Of a stretch of DNA of 64,000 nucleotides, positions 51,747 through 60,804 are shown one piece after another (position 1 is the stretch's first letter; every line of letters begins with the position of its first letter). The translations under genes and the position numbers were made by a program. Source of the DNA: Sphingomonas gellani (GTDB lineage: Bacteria; Pseudomonadota; Alphaproteobacteria; Sphingomonadales; Sphingomonadaceae); contig NZ_FOCF01000002.1 of NCBI RefSeq assembly GCF_900110035.1, forward strand, positions 62,001 through 126,000. The letters are read 5' to 3'. The notes under the pieces are model-generated. The model was given only the letters and a program-made list of their open reading frames with translations. It did no database searches and was not told where the DNA came from.

Positions 51747-53345
51747 TCAGATGTTGATCGTCTGCGGCCGCGTCCGGCGGATCCAGAGCGCCACCAGCAT
51801 GCGGGTAAAGGTCACGGCGGTGAACACGCTGGTGCAGATGCCGATCAGCAGCACCACGGCGAAACCCTTCACCGGGCCCGATCCCAGCACCAGCATGATG
51901 ATGCCGGAAATGCCGTGGGTCACGTTCGCCTCGAAGATGGTGCGGCTGGCCTCCTTGTAGCCAAGCTCGACCGCCTGCACGACACTGCGCCCGCGCCGTC
52001 GCTCCTCGCGGATACGCTCGTTGATGAGCACGTTGGCGTCCACTGCGGTGCCGACCGTCAGCACGAAGCCAGCGATGCCGGGCAGGGTCAGCGTACCCTT
52101 GAGCAGCGCCAGCACGCCTACGATCACGAACACGTTGATGACCACGGCGAGGTTGGCATAGGCGCCGAAGCGGCCATAGGTCAGGAACATGAACCCGACG
52201 ACCAGCACGACCGCCACGATGCAGGCGAGAATGCCGTCGTGGACCGAATCCTTGCCGAGATCGGGGCCGACGGTCGATTCCTCGATGACCTTGATCGGGA
52301 TGGTCAGCTTGCCCGAGCGCAGCGCGATGGCGAGCTGGTTCGCGGAATCGGCGGTGAAATTACCCTCGATATAGCCCGATCCGCCCAGGATCGGCGTGTT
52401 GATGCGCGGGGCCGAGATCACCTCGTTGTCGACGATGATCGCGAACAGCTTGCCCTGGTTCTCCTGCGTCACCTTGGCGAAGCGCTTGCCGCCCTGGCTG
52501 TTGAAGGTGAAATCCACGATCGGCTGGTTGCTCTGGCTCTCGAACGCCTGCTTGGCATCGGTCAGGTCACCGCCGGTGACGATCGTCGCGCGCTTCACCG
52601 CGATACGGCCACCCGGATAGCCGGGGTAAGCCAGGATCTGGCTGCCGACGGGGGCGATGCCCTTTGCGACGTCGGCCGGATTGGCGGTGTCGTCGACCAG
52701 CTTGAATTCCAGCGTGGCCGTCTTGCCGAGCAGCTCCTTCAACGCCTGCGGGTTCTGGAGGCCGGGGACCTGAACCGTGATGCGGCTGGACCCGTTGCGG
52801 ATGATCGTCGGTTCACGCGTGCCGAGCGCGTCAATCCGCTTGCGGACGACCTCCGTCGAATCCTTCATGGCCTGATCGATCGCCTCGTCGATCCCCGCCT
52901 TTGTCTGGGTCAGCACGAAGCGGCTGGAATCAACGACCTGGATGTCCCACTGCCGCTGCCCTGTCAGCCCGGCGCCGCCACCCGTGATGGCGAGCAGCTT
53001 TTCCCGCGCGGCGTCGACCTGCGATGGATCGCGGAGCATGAAGGACAGCTGGCCCCCGCGCGTCGAGATGTCGCCGATGTCGACCCGCGGCGCGGTGCGG
53101 CGCATTTCGGCCTGCACCTGGTCCCGCATGCTCTCCAGGCGCGTCTCGACGAACTTCGCCGTGTCCGCCTCCAGCAGCAGGTAGGAACCGCCGGCGAGAT
53201 CGAGGCCCAGGTTGACGCTCGGGTGCGGAATCTTGCCCCAGCTGGCGGTGAAGCGATCGGGAAGCACGCTGGGGATCGCGAGCATGCACAGCGCGACCAG
53301 CAGGGCAACGATGGAAGCAACCTTCCAGCGGGGAAAGTCCAGCAT
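51747..53345 (-). CDS. secD: Protein translocase subunit SecD
   Basis: This 532-residue six-helix membrane protein has a large periplasmic domain. NLGLDLAGGSYLLLEAD follows the first helix. The P1 domain with VRKRIDALGTREPTI is followed by the C-terminal membrane part with GTAVDANVLINERIREERRRGR and TSVFTAVTFTRMLVALW. It works with SecF and YajC, which flank it in the normal order yajC-secD-secF. Confidence 0.97.
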   Translation of the reverse strand: MLDFPRWKVASIVALLVALCMLAIPSVLPDRFTASWGKIPHPSVNLGLDLAGGSYLLLEADTAKFVETRLESMRDQVQAEMRRTAPRVDIGDISTRGGQLSFMLRDPSQVDAAREKLLAITGGGAGLTGQRQWDIQVVDSSRFVLTQTKAGIDEAIDQAMKDSTEVVRKRIDALGTREPTIIRNGSSRITVQVPGLQNPQALKELLGKTATLEFKLVDDTANPADVAKGIAPVGSQILAYPGYPGGRIAVKRATIVTGGDLTDAKQAFESQSNQPIVDFTFNSQGGKRFAKVTQENQGKLFAIIVDNEVISAPRINTPILGGSGYIEGNFTADSANQLAIALRSGKLTIPIKVIEESTVGPDLGKDSVHDGILACIVAVVLVVGFMFLTYGRFGAYANLAVVINVFVIVGVLALLKGTLTLPGIAGFVLTVGTAVDANVLINERIREERRRGRSVVQAVELGYKEASRTIFEANVTHGISGIIMLVLGSGPVKGFAVVLLIGICTSVFTAVTFTRMLVALWIRRTRPQTINI

Positions 53346-53350
53346 GGCGC

Positions 53351-53689
53351 TCAGTCGTTCGCCGGCTTGGCGTTGAGGGATGTCACCTCCGCCAGCGTGG
53401 ATTTGACGACGCGGACGCGGGTGTTGGGTGCGATCTCCACCTCCACATGCTTGTCCTCGACGCGGGTCACGCGGGCGACGATGCCGCCGGCGGTGACCAC
53501 CGTGTCACCCTTCTTGACCGACTCCACGCGCGCCTGGAATTCCTTCTGACGCTTCGCCTGCGGGCGCAGCACCAGGAAGTAGAAGGCGACGAACACAAGC
53601 GCGAGCGGCGCGAACATGCCGATCAGGCCGCCTGCGCCACTCTCGGCGCCGGCCCCGACGGTTTGGGCATAAGCTGGTGAAATGAACAT
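53351..53689 (-). CDS. yajC: Preprotein translocase subunit YajC
   Basis: This 112-residue single-helix protein begins [17 protein letters not shown]. One membrane helix ([19 protein letters not shown]) and a cytoplasmic part with [19 protein letters not shown] follow. It is a non-essential partner of SecDF. The ATG at 53689 is the usual start; an ATG three codons earlier is possible. It lies five bases from secD. Confidence 0.94.
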   Translation of the reverse strand: MFISPAYAQTVGAGAESGAGGLIGMFAPLALVFVAFYFLVLRPQAKRQKEFQARVESVKKGDTVVTAGGIVARVTRVEDKHVEVEIAPNTRVRVVKSTLAEVTSLNAKPAND

Positions 53690-53860
53690 CGCATCCATGG
53701 CTTTGCTGGCAGGCGGAAACGCTTTTGCAGATTCCGTCCGCATGAAACGCCGCGCGCTAGCATCGGCGCGGCCCATGCGCAATGGATCGGGCCGCGGCGC
53801 GCAGGACACACGCCGCCGCTTGCATAAGGCGCCGTCACGCCGTACAGGCGCCCCCTCGGT

Positions 53861-53937
53861 CGGGGCGTAGCGCAGCCTGGTAGCGCATCACACTGGGGGT
53901 GTGGGGGTCGCAGGTTCGAATCCTGTCGCCCCGACCA
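53861..53937 (+). tRNA. tRNA-Pro (anticodon GGG)
   Basis: The 77-base cloverleaf can be drawn by hand. The acceptor stem is CGGGGCG with CGCCCCG, the D arm is in GCGCAGCCTGGTAGCGC, the anticodon stem is TCACA with TGTGG around CTGGGGG (anticodon GGG), and the T arm contains GGTTCGAATCC. The CCA end is encoded. Confidence 0.95.
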
Positions 53938-54011
53938 AGATGTCCGCGGATCTGCGTGGGTTCAGCGTGGCAGGCAAGGCCGCCCGCACGTTCGGCAGGT
54001 GCCGTTCTAAC

Positions 54012-54025
54012 GCAGTTTTAACTGC
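54012..54025. promoter_or_regulatory. 14-base palindrome upstream of the accessory gene
   Basis: GCAGTT-TT-AACTGC is perfectly symmetric and ends 12 bases before the ATG at 54038. It resembles a small operator that could give autoregulation. No other copy was noticed. Confidence 0.4.
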
Positions 54026-54037
54026 TTCGCCGCTGGG

Positions 54038-54745
54038 ATGGCTCGCGAGGCCTTATTCGGCCAAAATGCCGCAATGACCACAGTTGGCACCACCGCCGGG
54101 GCAGAGCAGGCGCTCGCCAACCTCGTTCGCGCTGAAACCGGACTGCTCGACCTCTACCAGCACCAGATGGTCAATCGGCCGTTTGGGTACCAGGACTTGT
54201 ACCTGCTCGGCATCGCGCGGCGGACGCTCGCGAATGGTCAGGCGTTCAAGAAGTGTGTCGAGGACCGCAACGGCCTGGTCGCGGCTGCGCTGCTGCGCCT
54301 GCAACTAGACACGGTGCTGCGGCTGTACGCGCTGTATTGGGTGGCTGACCCGGAGGATTTCGCCGGGCGCGTGTTCGGTGGCGAGCAGGTCGATCGGCTC
54401 AAGGCTGCGGACGGCCGACAAATGAAAGACCGTTACCTGATCGACAAGATCAAAGACCGTAACCCTTGGGTTGAGCCTGTGTACAAGAACACCAGCGGGC
54501 TGATCCACTTCTCAGATCGGCACATTCATTCGGCGATACGGCTAGATGGCAACGACGGCGCAGCGCAGTTCCTCCTTGGCCCGACCAACCCGGAGCATGA
54601 ATTCGCCGAGTTCCAGGAACTGCTGGAGGCATTCTTCCACTGCACCGGGATGATCGTGGTGGCGGCGGGGGACTGGTTTGCCAACTTCGACACTATCCAC
54701 CGACGACAGCCGCCGCCGGGCAAGGAGATGCGCCCCACTTCGTGA
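54038..54745 (+). CDS. Hypothetical alpha-helical protein next to tRNA-Pro
   Basis: This 235-residue soluble protein is not recognised with certainty. It is mostly helical, with LVAAALLRLQLDTVLRLYALYW and KNTSGLIHFSDRHIHSAIRL as the most distinctive parts. This combination of a buried helix and a later histidine-containing helix faintly recalls DUF5677/HEPN-like proteins seen in accessory regions. Its codon use is less GC-biased than its neighbours, and it sits directly after a tRNA gene, suggesting horizontal gain. The start is either 54038 or 54074; neither has a good ribosome site. Confidence 0.6.
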   Translation: MAREALFGQNAAMTTVGTTAGAEQALANLVRAETGLLDLYQHQMVNRPFGYQDLYLLGIARRTLANGQAFKKCVEDRNGLVAAALLRLQLDTVLRLYALYWVADPEDFAGRVFGGEQVDRLKAADGRQMKDRYLIDKIKDRNPWVEPVYKNTSGLIHFSDRHIHSAIRLDGNDGAAQFLLGPTNPEHEFAEFQELLEAFFHCTGMIVVAAGDWFANFDTIHRRQPPPGKEMRPTS

Positions 54746-55135
54746 GGTGGAGGGCGCAGACAGCGTCAGAGCGAAAAGGGGAGCCACACTGCTGGCCTTG
54801 ATCGATAAACGAGGCTCGGTGGCCTTGACCTCGGTGCGGGAGATGCGTGGACCCGCACACCGTGGCGCTCAGGAGAACAGCGGCCCGGCTTTTGCTGTGA
54901 CTCGCCAGGCATGTCTGTCGGCGTCTGCGCCGGCGCGGCAGTCGCCGCTTGGCTGAAGAACGAGCGCCGCCACCGCAGGCAATCGTCTCCACGCAACGGC
55001 GCGTGCCCGCGTGGGCCTTCCCGTCAGCCTTGATCGCCGTCAATCGCGGCCTTGATCCCCGACAACACCGCCTCCGCGAGCCGGGCGTAGCGCAGCCGCG
55101 ACGGGGCGGTTTGCCCCGGTTGGGGAGATTCGCCG
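54746..55135. other. Gene-free region with a tRNA-derived 15-base repeat
   Basis: No convincing gene was found in these 390 bases. At 55083-55097 they contain GGGCGTAGCGCAGCC, identical to bases 53863-53877 of the tRNA-Pro gene. A small hairpin, CGGGGC-GGTTT-GCCCCG, lies at 55102-55118 in the leader of the pseudoazurin gene. Confidence 0.5.
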
Positions 55136-55570
55136 ATGCGTTCGCTTGTTCCGTTCCTCGCCGCCGCCGCCGTGCTGGCCGCCGCGCCGGCCCAGGCCGC
55201 GCCGCCGAAGGTGGTGAAGATGCTGAACCGGGGTGCGGGCGGCATGATGGTGTTCGAGCCCGCGATCGTGCGGATCAAGCCGGGCGAGACGGTGGTGTTC
55301 ACGCCCGTCGACAAGGGTCATGACGCGGAAAGCATCCCCGGCATGCTTCCCGCCGGGGCGCAGCCGTTCAAGGGCACGATCAGCAAGCCGATCTCGGTCA
55401 CCTTCACCAAGCCCGGTGTCTATGGCTTCAAATGCACGCCGCACTTCGCCATGGGCATGGTCGGCGCGGTCGTGGTCGGCGCGCCGACCAACCTGGCGCA
55501 GGCCAGATCGGTCGCGCTGCCCGGACGAGCGAAGCAGGTGATGACCGGCCTGCTCGCCAACGTCCGCTAG
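55136..55570 (+). CDS. Pseudoazurin (periplasmic blue copper protein)
   Basis: This 144-residue cupredoxin carries electrons in the periplasm, for instance to nitrite or nitrous oxide reductases or peroxidases. A signal peptide (residues 1-21, ending AQAA) is followed by the copper ligands His62 in KGHDAESIPGM and Cys100, His103 and Met108 in CTPHFAMGM. GGGGAG about ten bases before the ATG fixes the start. No electron-acceptor gene is adjacent, so its partner is unknown. Confidence 0.95.
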   Translation: MRSLVPFLAAAAVLAAAPAQAAPPKVVKMLNRGAGGMMVFEPAIVRIKPGETVVFTPVDKGHDAESIPGMLPAGAQPFKGTISKPISVTFTKPGVYGFKCTPHFAMGMVGAVVVGAPTNLAQARSVALPGRAKQVMTGLLANVR

Positions 55571-55582
55571 GCGCCGCGCGGC

Positions 55583-58500
55583 TTAGCTTGCGGTGCTGGT
55601 CGCCGCGACATTGTCGTCCGAATTGCGGTCGATCCGGACGTTGTACGGGTCGACACCGGCGAAGGACGGACGGGTCGCGGTCACCAGCGTCACCGTCTGC
55701 GTCCCCGACCGGATCGGGACGCGGGCCAGTGTCAGCACGTCCTTCTTCGCAAAGGCGCCCCGGCCGGGCATGGCCGCGAATGCGCCGACCTCCGTCACCT
55801 CCACCATCGGTGCCTCGCGCTCATTGCCCTTGCCGTCCGCGTACAGCTTGCGGGCCTCGATCGTCAGGCGGGTCTGCCACCGGCCGTCCGGGCGGCGGCT
55901 GACCACGGCGGAGCGGGTCTTCAGGTCGTACAGGGTGATGCGTTCGAACAGGTCGGTGATCAGCGCATTCTCCGCTGGAGAGGCGCCGCGCCGGAATTCG
56001 GCGATCAGGTCCAGGCTGCGCGGATAGGGCGGGCCGGCGAAGCGGAAGCGGGAGTCGTACCGCTTCAACGCGGCGTTCACCCGCGCCTCGCCCAGTTCGT
56101 CCTTCAGCCGGTACATGGCCAGGCTGCCCTTGCGGTAATGGATGTACTGCTGGTTCTCGACGCGGGCGAGAGGCAGTTCCTCGATCACCTCGCCGCCGCG
56201 CGACCGCAGGTAGCGATCAAGTTCGAACTTCAGGAAGCGGCGGATCTGGTCGCGGCCGTACAGATGCTCCATGACCATCAGCGCGGAATACTGCGCCAGC
56301 GTCTCGACCCCCATCGTCGCGCCCTGGTTGTCGGACGTGATCACCTGATGCGCCCACCATTGATGCGCCAGTTCGTGCGCGGCGACATAGGTGACGTAGT
56401 CGATCTTCTCCTTGTCGGACAGGTCGGCGATGAAGCCGATCCCCTCCGAATACGGCATCGTCCCGGCGAACGCCTGTGCGAACTGGGCATAGTCCGGAAA
56501 TTCGATGATCCGCGCCTGGCGGAACTGGTACGGGCCAAAGGCGGGCTGGTAGAAATCCAGGCCATGCGCAAACGCGTCGAGCATCCGGTCGACGTTCGCC
56601 GCATGCTGGGGCGCATAATAGACGGCCAGGTCGATGCCGTCGTGCATCCGGTGCCGTTCGGCATAGCGCGCGGACTGCACCGAATAGAAGTTCAGGATCG
56701 GTGCGGTCGTGACGAAGCGGGCGGTCCGGCGGCCGTTCGCGGTTCGATCGGCGACCTTGTTCCCCGGCGCGATCGGCGTCTGGTCGGCGTCGGTGGTCAC
56801 GCTGACGTCGGTCTTTACCCAATCGACGTGGAACGCGCTGAACCGGGTACCCGACAGATCCTCCAGCCGGGGCGGGCGCAGTTCCGACGGAAGGCCGTAT
56901 TTGCGGCGCTTGGTCCGATCCTGCAGCAGCGTCTGGCGGTCCATGCCGATCGTCGGCGCGAACTCCGCATTGTTGACGAAGGTGCCATTGGCGACGACGC
57001 GCGTGTCGTTGCCGCTGTTGGCGAAGCCGCGCTGGCGCCGTTCCGTGCGGAAGGACAAGGTGGTGGTCGCGCCCGGTGCCAGCGGTGTCGCCAACCGGTA
57101 AATGCGGTACTGGAAGCGCGGATAGTCGCGCTGCACCGCCGCGCCGGGGATGCCGATCGCGGTCAGCCGCGTGCGCCGGTCGCCCATGCGCACGTCGATC
57201 CGGTCCAGCGGACGGCCGGTGCGGTTGACCAGCGTCATGACACCCGACGCGGTCAGCCCAGGCTGTTCGGGGCGGAGGTCGACCGCGACGCGCACCGCCA
57301 GCACCGATGGCTGCGGCACGCGCTCATAGGGGAGCAGCGCCTTTTCGTAATCGGCCAGGAACCGCTCATCGTCGATCGGCGTGCGATACTCGTTCCAGAT
57401 GTGGGTGTTGGTGTAGATCCATGCGCCCGTCGCGACGAACACGGCCAGCGCCGCCGCGCCGACCAGGCCTGCGCCGCCCGCCAGCTTGCGCGGCAAGCGG
57501 CGGACACGTGGCAGCAGCCGCGTCTCCGTACCCCGCCGCCACAGCGCATGCGCCGCCACCAGCAGCATGATCGCAAAGGCGGACCAGTAGAGCCGCAGCC
57601 ACCACGCGCCGATCCAGAAGCTGCCCTGGCCGTTCATGTCGGACAGCGGCACCTCCGGCGTTGCGGCATAATTGTACAGCACGTCGCCGAACCCCAGCCG
57701 GCCCAGCGTGGTACGCGCGATGATGTACAACACCATCAGGCCCCAACCGACGAATTTGTGCGGGCTGAGCGCCTGGATGAACACGGCCAGCACGGCGAGC
57801 AGGGTATAGTCCACCGTCCCCGGCAGCACGTACCAGAGCAGGTACTTGCCGATCTCGAACTGGCTGTAGCCATGGACCAGCTGCATCGCCATCGCGCCGA
57901 CCACGCTGACCAGCAGGGTCGAGAACAGCACCAGCACCACCGCCAGCGCCTTTGGCAACACGAACGCCCAGTCGGGAATCGCGCTGGCATCGATGATCTC
58001 GTGCGTCTTGCGGTCACGCTCCCGCCAGACCAGCTCGCCGGCATAATAGATCGCGATGATGATCGGGATCAGGCCGAACGACCCCTTGAGCAGGCCGATA
58101 ACGACCCGTGTCACCGGCAGCACCGGGGTGCCGAAGATCTCGCCCAGATCGATCAGCGCGCCGACCGAGTTGAACAGGCCGAGCGCGAGCAGCACCACAT
58201 AGGCGGGGCTGCGGAACACCTGTCCCAGCTCCAGCCGGGTCCGCACGCCCAGCTGCGCCAGCGCGGTCCGCCGGTCGAAGCGGGGGCGGGGCAGGGGACC
58301 GGCGGGGCGCGCACGCTCCGACGTGTCCGCCCGTTCCGCCAGCCGCTCCGCCTTGCGCGCCTTTTTCGACGGACGTACGGCAAAGCGGAAGGTGGCGAAG
58401 GCGATGGCGAGCGCCGCTCCGGCGACCAGCAGCGCGAGCAGCCGGTTCCACAGCACCAGTCCGGTGATCGGCACCGCCAGCATGTTGCGATCGGCGGCCG

Positions 58501-59170
58501 TCCAGTATTTCGTCAGGTATCCGACCGCGCCGAACCCCAGCGGCTCGCCATACGCGCCCCACATCTCATAGGCCGGGTTGCGGTCCAGCACGACGTTGGC
58601 GACCGTCCAGACGATCAGGAACGCGACCACCCCGACATAGGTCGCCATCATCGAGCGCGTGACCGTCGCCAGCGCGAAAAAGATGGCGGACGTCAGCAAC
58701 AGGTTGGGCAACGCCAGCCACAGATAGGCCGACAGGTAGAAGGACAGCCGGTTCGGACCCAGCGTCTCCGGATCGACCCACGGCATGTGGCTGCCCAGCC
58801 AGACGCCGAGCGGAATCGCCAGGAACCCGATCGCCGCCGCCGCGAACGCACCGCCGAACCGCCCGAACAGATAGGCGCCGCGCGTGATCCGCGTCGCCCG
58901 GATGATCGGGCCGAAACCGGTGTCGTCGTCACGCACCACTACGTTCGCCACGAACGCGGTCGACACGAACATGAAGAACAGGCTGAAGATCAGCATCATC
59001 TGCGCGATGGCGAAGGGCGCGTTCTTGTGGACGTTGCCGCCCGATCCGACCTGGATCTGGTCAACCGTGGTCGCGCCGAACGCGAGCAGGAAGAAGATGA
59101 CCGCCGCGACCCAGAAGACCGGATTGCGCAGCTGGTAGCGGAGTTCGAAGCCGAAGATGCCGGCGAACAT
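55583..59170 (-). CDS. ABC transporter permease fused to an M1-type metallopeptidase
   Basis: This is a 1,195-residue fusion. The first half is a 12-helix ABC-2-type permease (two groups of about six helices separated by a basic linker). The second half is a periplasmic domain of the M1 aminopeptidase type with the zinc motif HELAHQWW near residue 930 and a third ligand Glu 19 residues later (MGVETLAQYSALMVME). The N-terminal exopeptidase motif GxMEN is not evident. Permease and peptidase together suggest export combined with cleavage of peptides. It is paired with an ATPase 14 bases upstream. The biological substrate is unknown. Confidence 0.92.
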   Translation of the reverse strand: MFAGIFGFELRYQLRNPVFWVAAVIFFLLAFGATTVDQIQVGSGGNVHKNAPFAIAQMMLIFSLFFMFVSTAFVANVVVRDDDTGFGPIIRATRITRGAYLFGRFGGAFAAAAIGFLAIPLGVWLGSHMPWVDPETLGPNRLSFYLSAYLWLALPNLLLTSAIFFALATVTRSMMATYVGVVAFLIVWTVANVVLDRNPAYEMWGAYGEPLGFGAVGYLTKYWTAADRNMLAVPITGLVLWNRLLALLVAGAALAIAFATFRFAVRPSKKARKAERLAERADTSERARPAGPLPRPRFDRRTALAQLGVRTRLELGQVFRSPAYVVLLALGLFNSVGALIDLGEIFGTPVLPVTRVVIGLLKGSFGLIPIIIAIYYAGELVWRERDRKTHEIIDASAIPDWAFVLPKALAVVLVLFSTLLVSVVGAMAMQLVHGYSQFEIGKYLLWYVLPGTVDYTLLAVLAVFIQALSPHKFVGWGLMVLYIIARTTLGRLGFGDVLYNYAATPEVPLSDMNGQGSFWIGAWWLRLYWSAFAIMLLVAAHALWRRGTETRLLPRVRRLPRKLAGGAGLVGAAALAVFVATGAWIYTNTHIWNEYRTPIDDERFLADYEKALLPYERVPQPSVLAVRVAVDLRPEQPGLTASGVMTLVNRTGRPLDRIDVRMGDRRTRLTAIGIPGAAVQRDYPRFQYRIYRLATPLAPGATTTLSFRTERRQRGFANSGNDTRVVANGTFVNNAEFAPTIGMDRQTLLQDRTKRRKYGLPSELRPPRLEDLSGTRFSAFHVDWVKTDVSVTTDADQTPIAPGNKVADRTANGRRTARFVTTAPILNFYSVQSARYAERHRMHDGIDLAVYYAPQHAANVDRMLDAFAHGLDFYQPAFGPYQFRQARIIEFPDYAQFAQAFAGTMPYSEGIGFIADLSDKEKIDYVTYVAAHELAHQWWAHQVITSDNQGATMGVETLAQYSALMVMEHLYGRDQIRRFLKFELDRYLRSRGGEVIEELPLARVENQQYIHYRKGSLAMYRLKDELGEARVNAALKRYDSRFRFAGPPYPRSLDLIAEFRRGASPAENALITDLFERITLYDLKTRSAVVSRRPDGRWQTRLTIEARKLYADGKGNEREAPMVEVTEVGAFAAMPGRGAFAKKDVLTLARVPIRSGTQTVTLVTATRPSFAGVDPYNVRIDRNSDDNVAATSTAS

Positions 59171-59184
59171 GGCCCCGGCCCCCC

Positions 59185-60063
59185 TCAGGCGGCGCGACGC
59201 GAGGCGTCGAGCGTGGAGAAATACACGTCCTCCAGTCCGCCGCGCACCGGTTCGAACCCGTCGCCCGGTTGGCCGTCCGCCATGACGTGGATGATCGTGC
59301 GCCCGGCGAACAGGCGGGTGGAAATGACCCGGTGGGTGTTCCGGTACGCCTCCAGCTCGTCGCGGGCGATCGTCTTCTGCCAGACGCGGCCTCGTGTCGC
59401 GTCGATCAGGTCGAGCGGCGCCCCCTCAAGCAGGATGTGCCCGCCGGCCAGCACCGCCATGCGCGGGCACAGGTCGGCCACATCCTCGACGATGTGCGTC
59501 GACAGGATCACCACCACCTTGTCGCCGATCTCACCCAGCAGATTGAGAAAGCGGTTGCGTTCCTCCGGGTCCAGTCCGGCGGTCGGTTCGTCGACGATGA
59601 TGAGGCGCGGGTCGCCGATCAGCGCCTGCGCGATGCCGAAGCGTTGCCGCATGCCGCCGGAGAATCCGGCCAGCGCCTTTTTGCGTACGGCCCACAGGTT
59701 GACCTGGTTCAGCAGGCCCTCGACTGTATCGCGGCGCTCGGCGCGAGAGGCGACGCCCTTCAGCACGGCCATGTGGTCGAGCATGTCGTACGCCGACACG
59801 CGGGGATAGACGCCGAAATCCTGGGGCAGGTAGCCAAGCGTGCGACGCAGCTCCTCTGGTTGGGCGATGACGTCGATGCCGTCAAAGGTGATGGTGCCGG
59901 AGGTCGGCGCCTGCAACGTCGCGATCGTCCGCATCAGCGTCGACTTGCCCGCGCCGTTGGGGCCGAGCAGCCCGAACATGCCCGGCGGGATCAGGAGGTC
60001 GACCCCGTCCAGTGCCCGCGTGCCATTGGCGTAGACATGGGTCAGCTTTTCGATGGCAAGCAC
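59185..60063 (-). CDS. ABC transporter ATP-binding protein partner of the permease-peptidase fusion
   Basis: This 292-residue ATPase has Walker A GPNGAGKST, Q-loop GYLPQDFGVYP, signature FSGGMRQR, Walker B LIIVDEPTAGLD and switch His STHIVED. Sequence of this type goes with ABC-2 exporters. A C-terminal extension of about 70 residues (from ATRGRVWQKTI) is not part of the core. It starts at a GTG with GGGGGGAG upstream. A short inverted repeat lies 37 bases before the start. Confidence 0.94.
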   Translation of the reverse strand: MLAIEKLTHVYANGTRALDGVDLLIPPGMFGLLGPNGAGKSTLMRTIATLQAPTSGTITFDGIDVIAQPEELRRTLGYLPQDFGVYPRVSAYDMLDHMAVLKGVASRAERRDTVEGLLNQVNLWAVRKKALAGFSGGMRQRFGIAQALIGDPRLIIVDEPTAGLDPEERNRFLNLLGEIGDKVVVILSTHIVEDVADLCPRMAVLAGGHILLEGAPLDLIDATRGRVWQKTIARDELEAYRNTHRVISTRLFAGRTIIHVMADGQPGDGFEPVRGGLEDVYFSTLDASRRAA

Positions 60064-60099
60064 AGCGCGATCTCCCCCCGGGTTCGTGCAGGGAGGCTA

Positions 60100-60116
60100 A
60101 CAGGTGTATTGCCTGT
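60100..60116. promoter_or_regulatory. Small inverted repeat before the ABC transporter genes
   Basis: ACAGG-N7-CCTGT lies 37 to 53 bases upstream of the ABC ATPase start. It resembles sites bound by GntR-type repressors that often govern such ABC-2 operons. No regulator gene is nearby, so this is a weak call. Confidence 0.3.
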
Positions 60117-60272
60117 GTAAAGCGGTGAATCGCGGGTAGGGGCAGGCCCGGCGGTCCGGGAAGTAGGGTCCTGTCGGCGATTGCGGCTGCTTACCCGGCT
60201 TGCTTTGATGGATGCGAGACGGGCTGGGGGGGGCGGAGGATCATCGGTGATAGCGAGGGCACGATCCTGCTG

Positions 60273-60695
60273 ATGTCGCTGGCGGCGGCAGGGTCAGCAG
60301 CGACGCCGATCACAGCGGGGCGCCGGATCGTCACCAACCAGATAGAGGCGGCCTTGTTCGACGGCCGCTCGGACGGCACGTCCTTTCCGACGGCGCGACC
60401 TCGGTCGGTTTGCCTCGCGTCAGTAGATGCGGCGAAAGGACCCGAATTGGCTTTTTCGGATCTACGTCAGTGTCGGGTGTTGCGAACCCCTGTGTCGGGT
60501 GGAGCTTTTTCCTTCGAAACGGAATGCAAGGCCACCAGTTCCGACGACCTCATCGTGACGCGATCCGCCGGCCGGTACGCCGCCGACAGCTATGTCGGGA
60601 CGTCCACGTCCATGCAGCGGCGCGCAGGCCTGCGAACAGAGATGCGATCACCCATGGAGGCGAAGCGCGTGGGCAACTGTTCAGCGGGAAAGTAG
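60273..60695 (+). CDS. DUF3617 protein (possibly 5'-damaged)
   Basis: This 140-residue protein looks like a DUF3617-family member, small exported proteins of unknown role in sphingomonads. Supporting parts are RPRSVCLASVDAAKGPE, LRQCRVLRTPVSGGAFSFET, GRYAADSYVGTSTSMQRRAG and the conserved end AKRVGNC. The N-terminus is odd. The likely signal segment reads TILLMSLAAAGSAA, but the only ATG lies inside it, and a good GGAGG site (60235) is 33 bases away. Either the start codon has been lost or translation begins at an unusual codon. It may be a decaying gene. Confidence 0.6.
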   Translation: MSLAAAGSAATPITAGRRIVTNQIEAALFDGRSDGTSFPTARPRSVCLASVDAAKGPELAFSDLRQCRVLRTPVSGGAFSFETECKATSSDDLIVTRSAGRYAADSYVGTSTSMQRRAGLRTEMRSPMEAKRVGNCSAGK

Positions 60696-60804
60696 TTGGG
60701 GGCTGGCCTGCCGGTTGATTCGAGGTGCCGCCACAGCTTGGGCCCGCGTGCGTTGTCGCAAAAGCTACACGGAACTGTCATCTGCCGGGTTCAGGGCGGT
60801 TTCC

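Noticed and set aside
60592..60804. Long frame that would extend the phosphate transporter upstream
   Set aside because: The extra 71 residues are Arg/Cys-rich, unlike PiT N-termini, and overlap the DUF3617-like gene in another frame.
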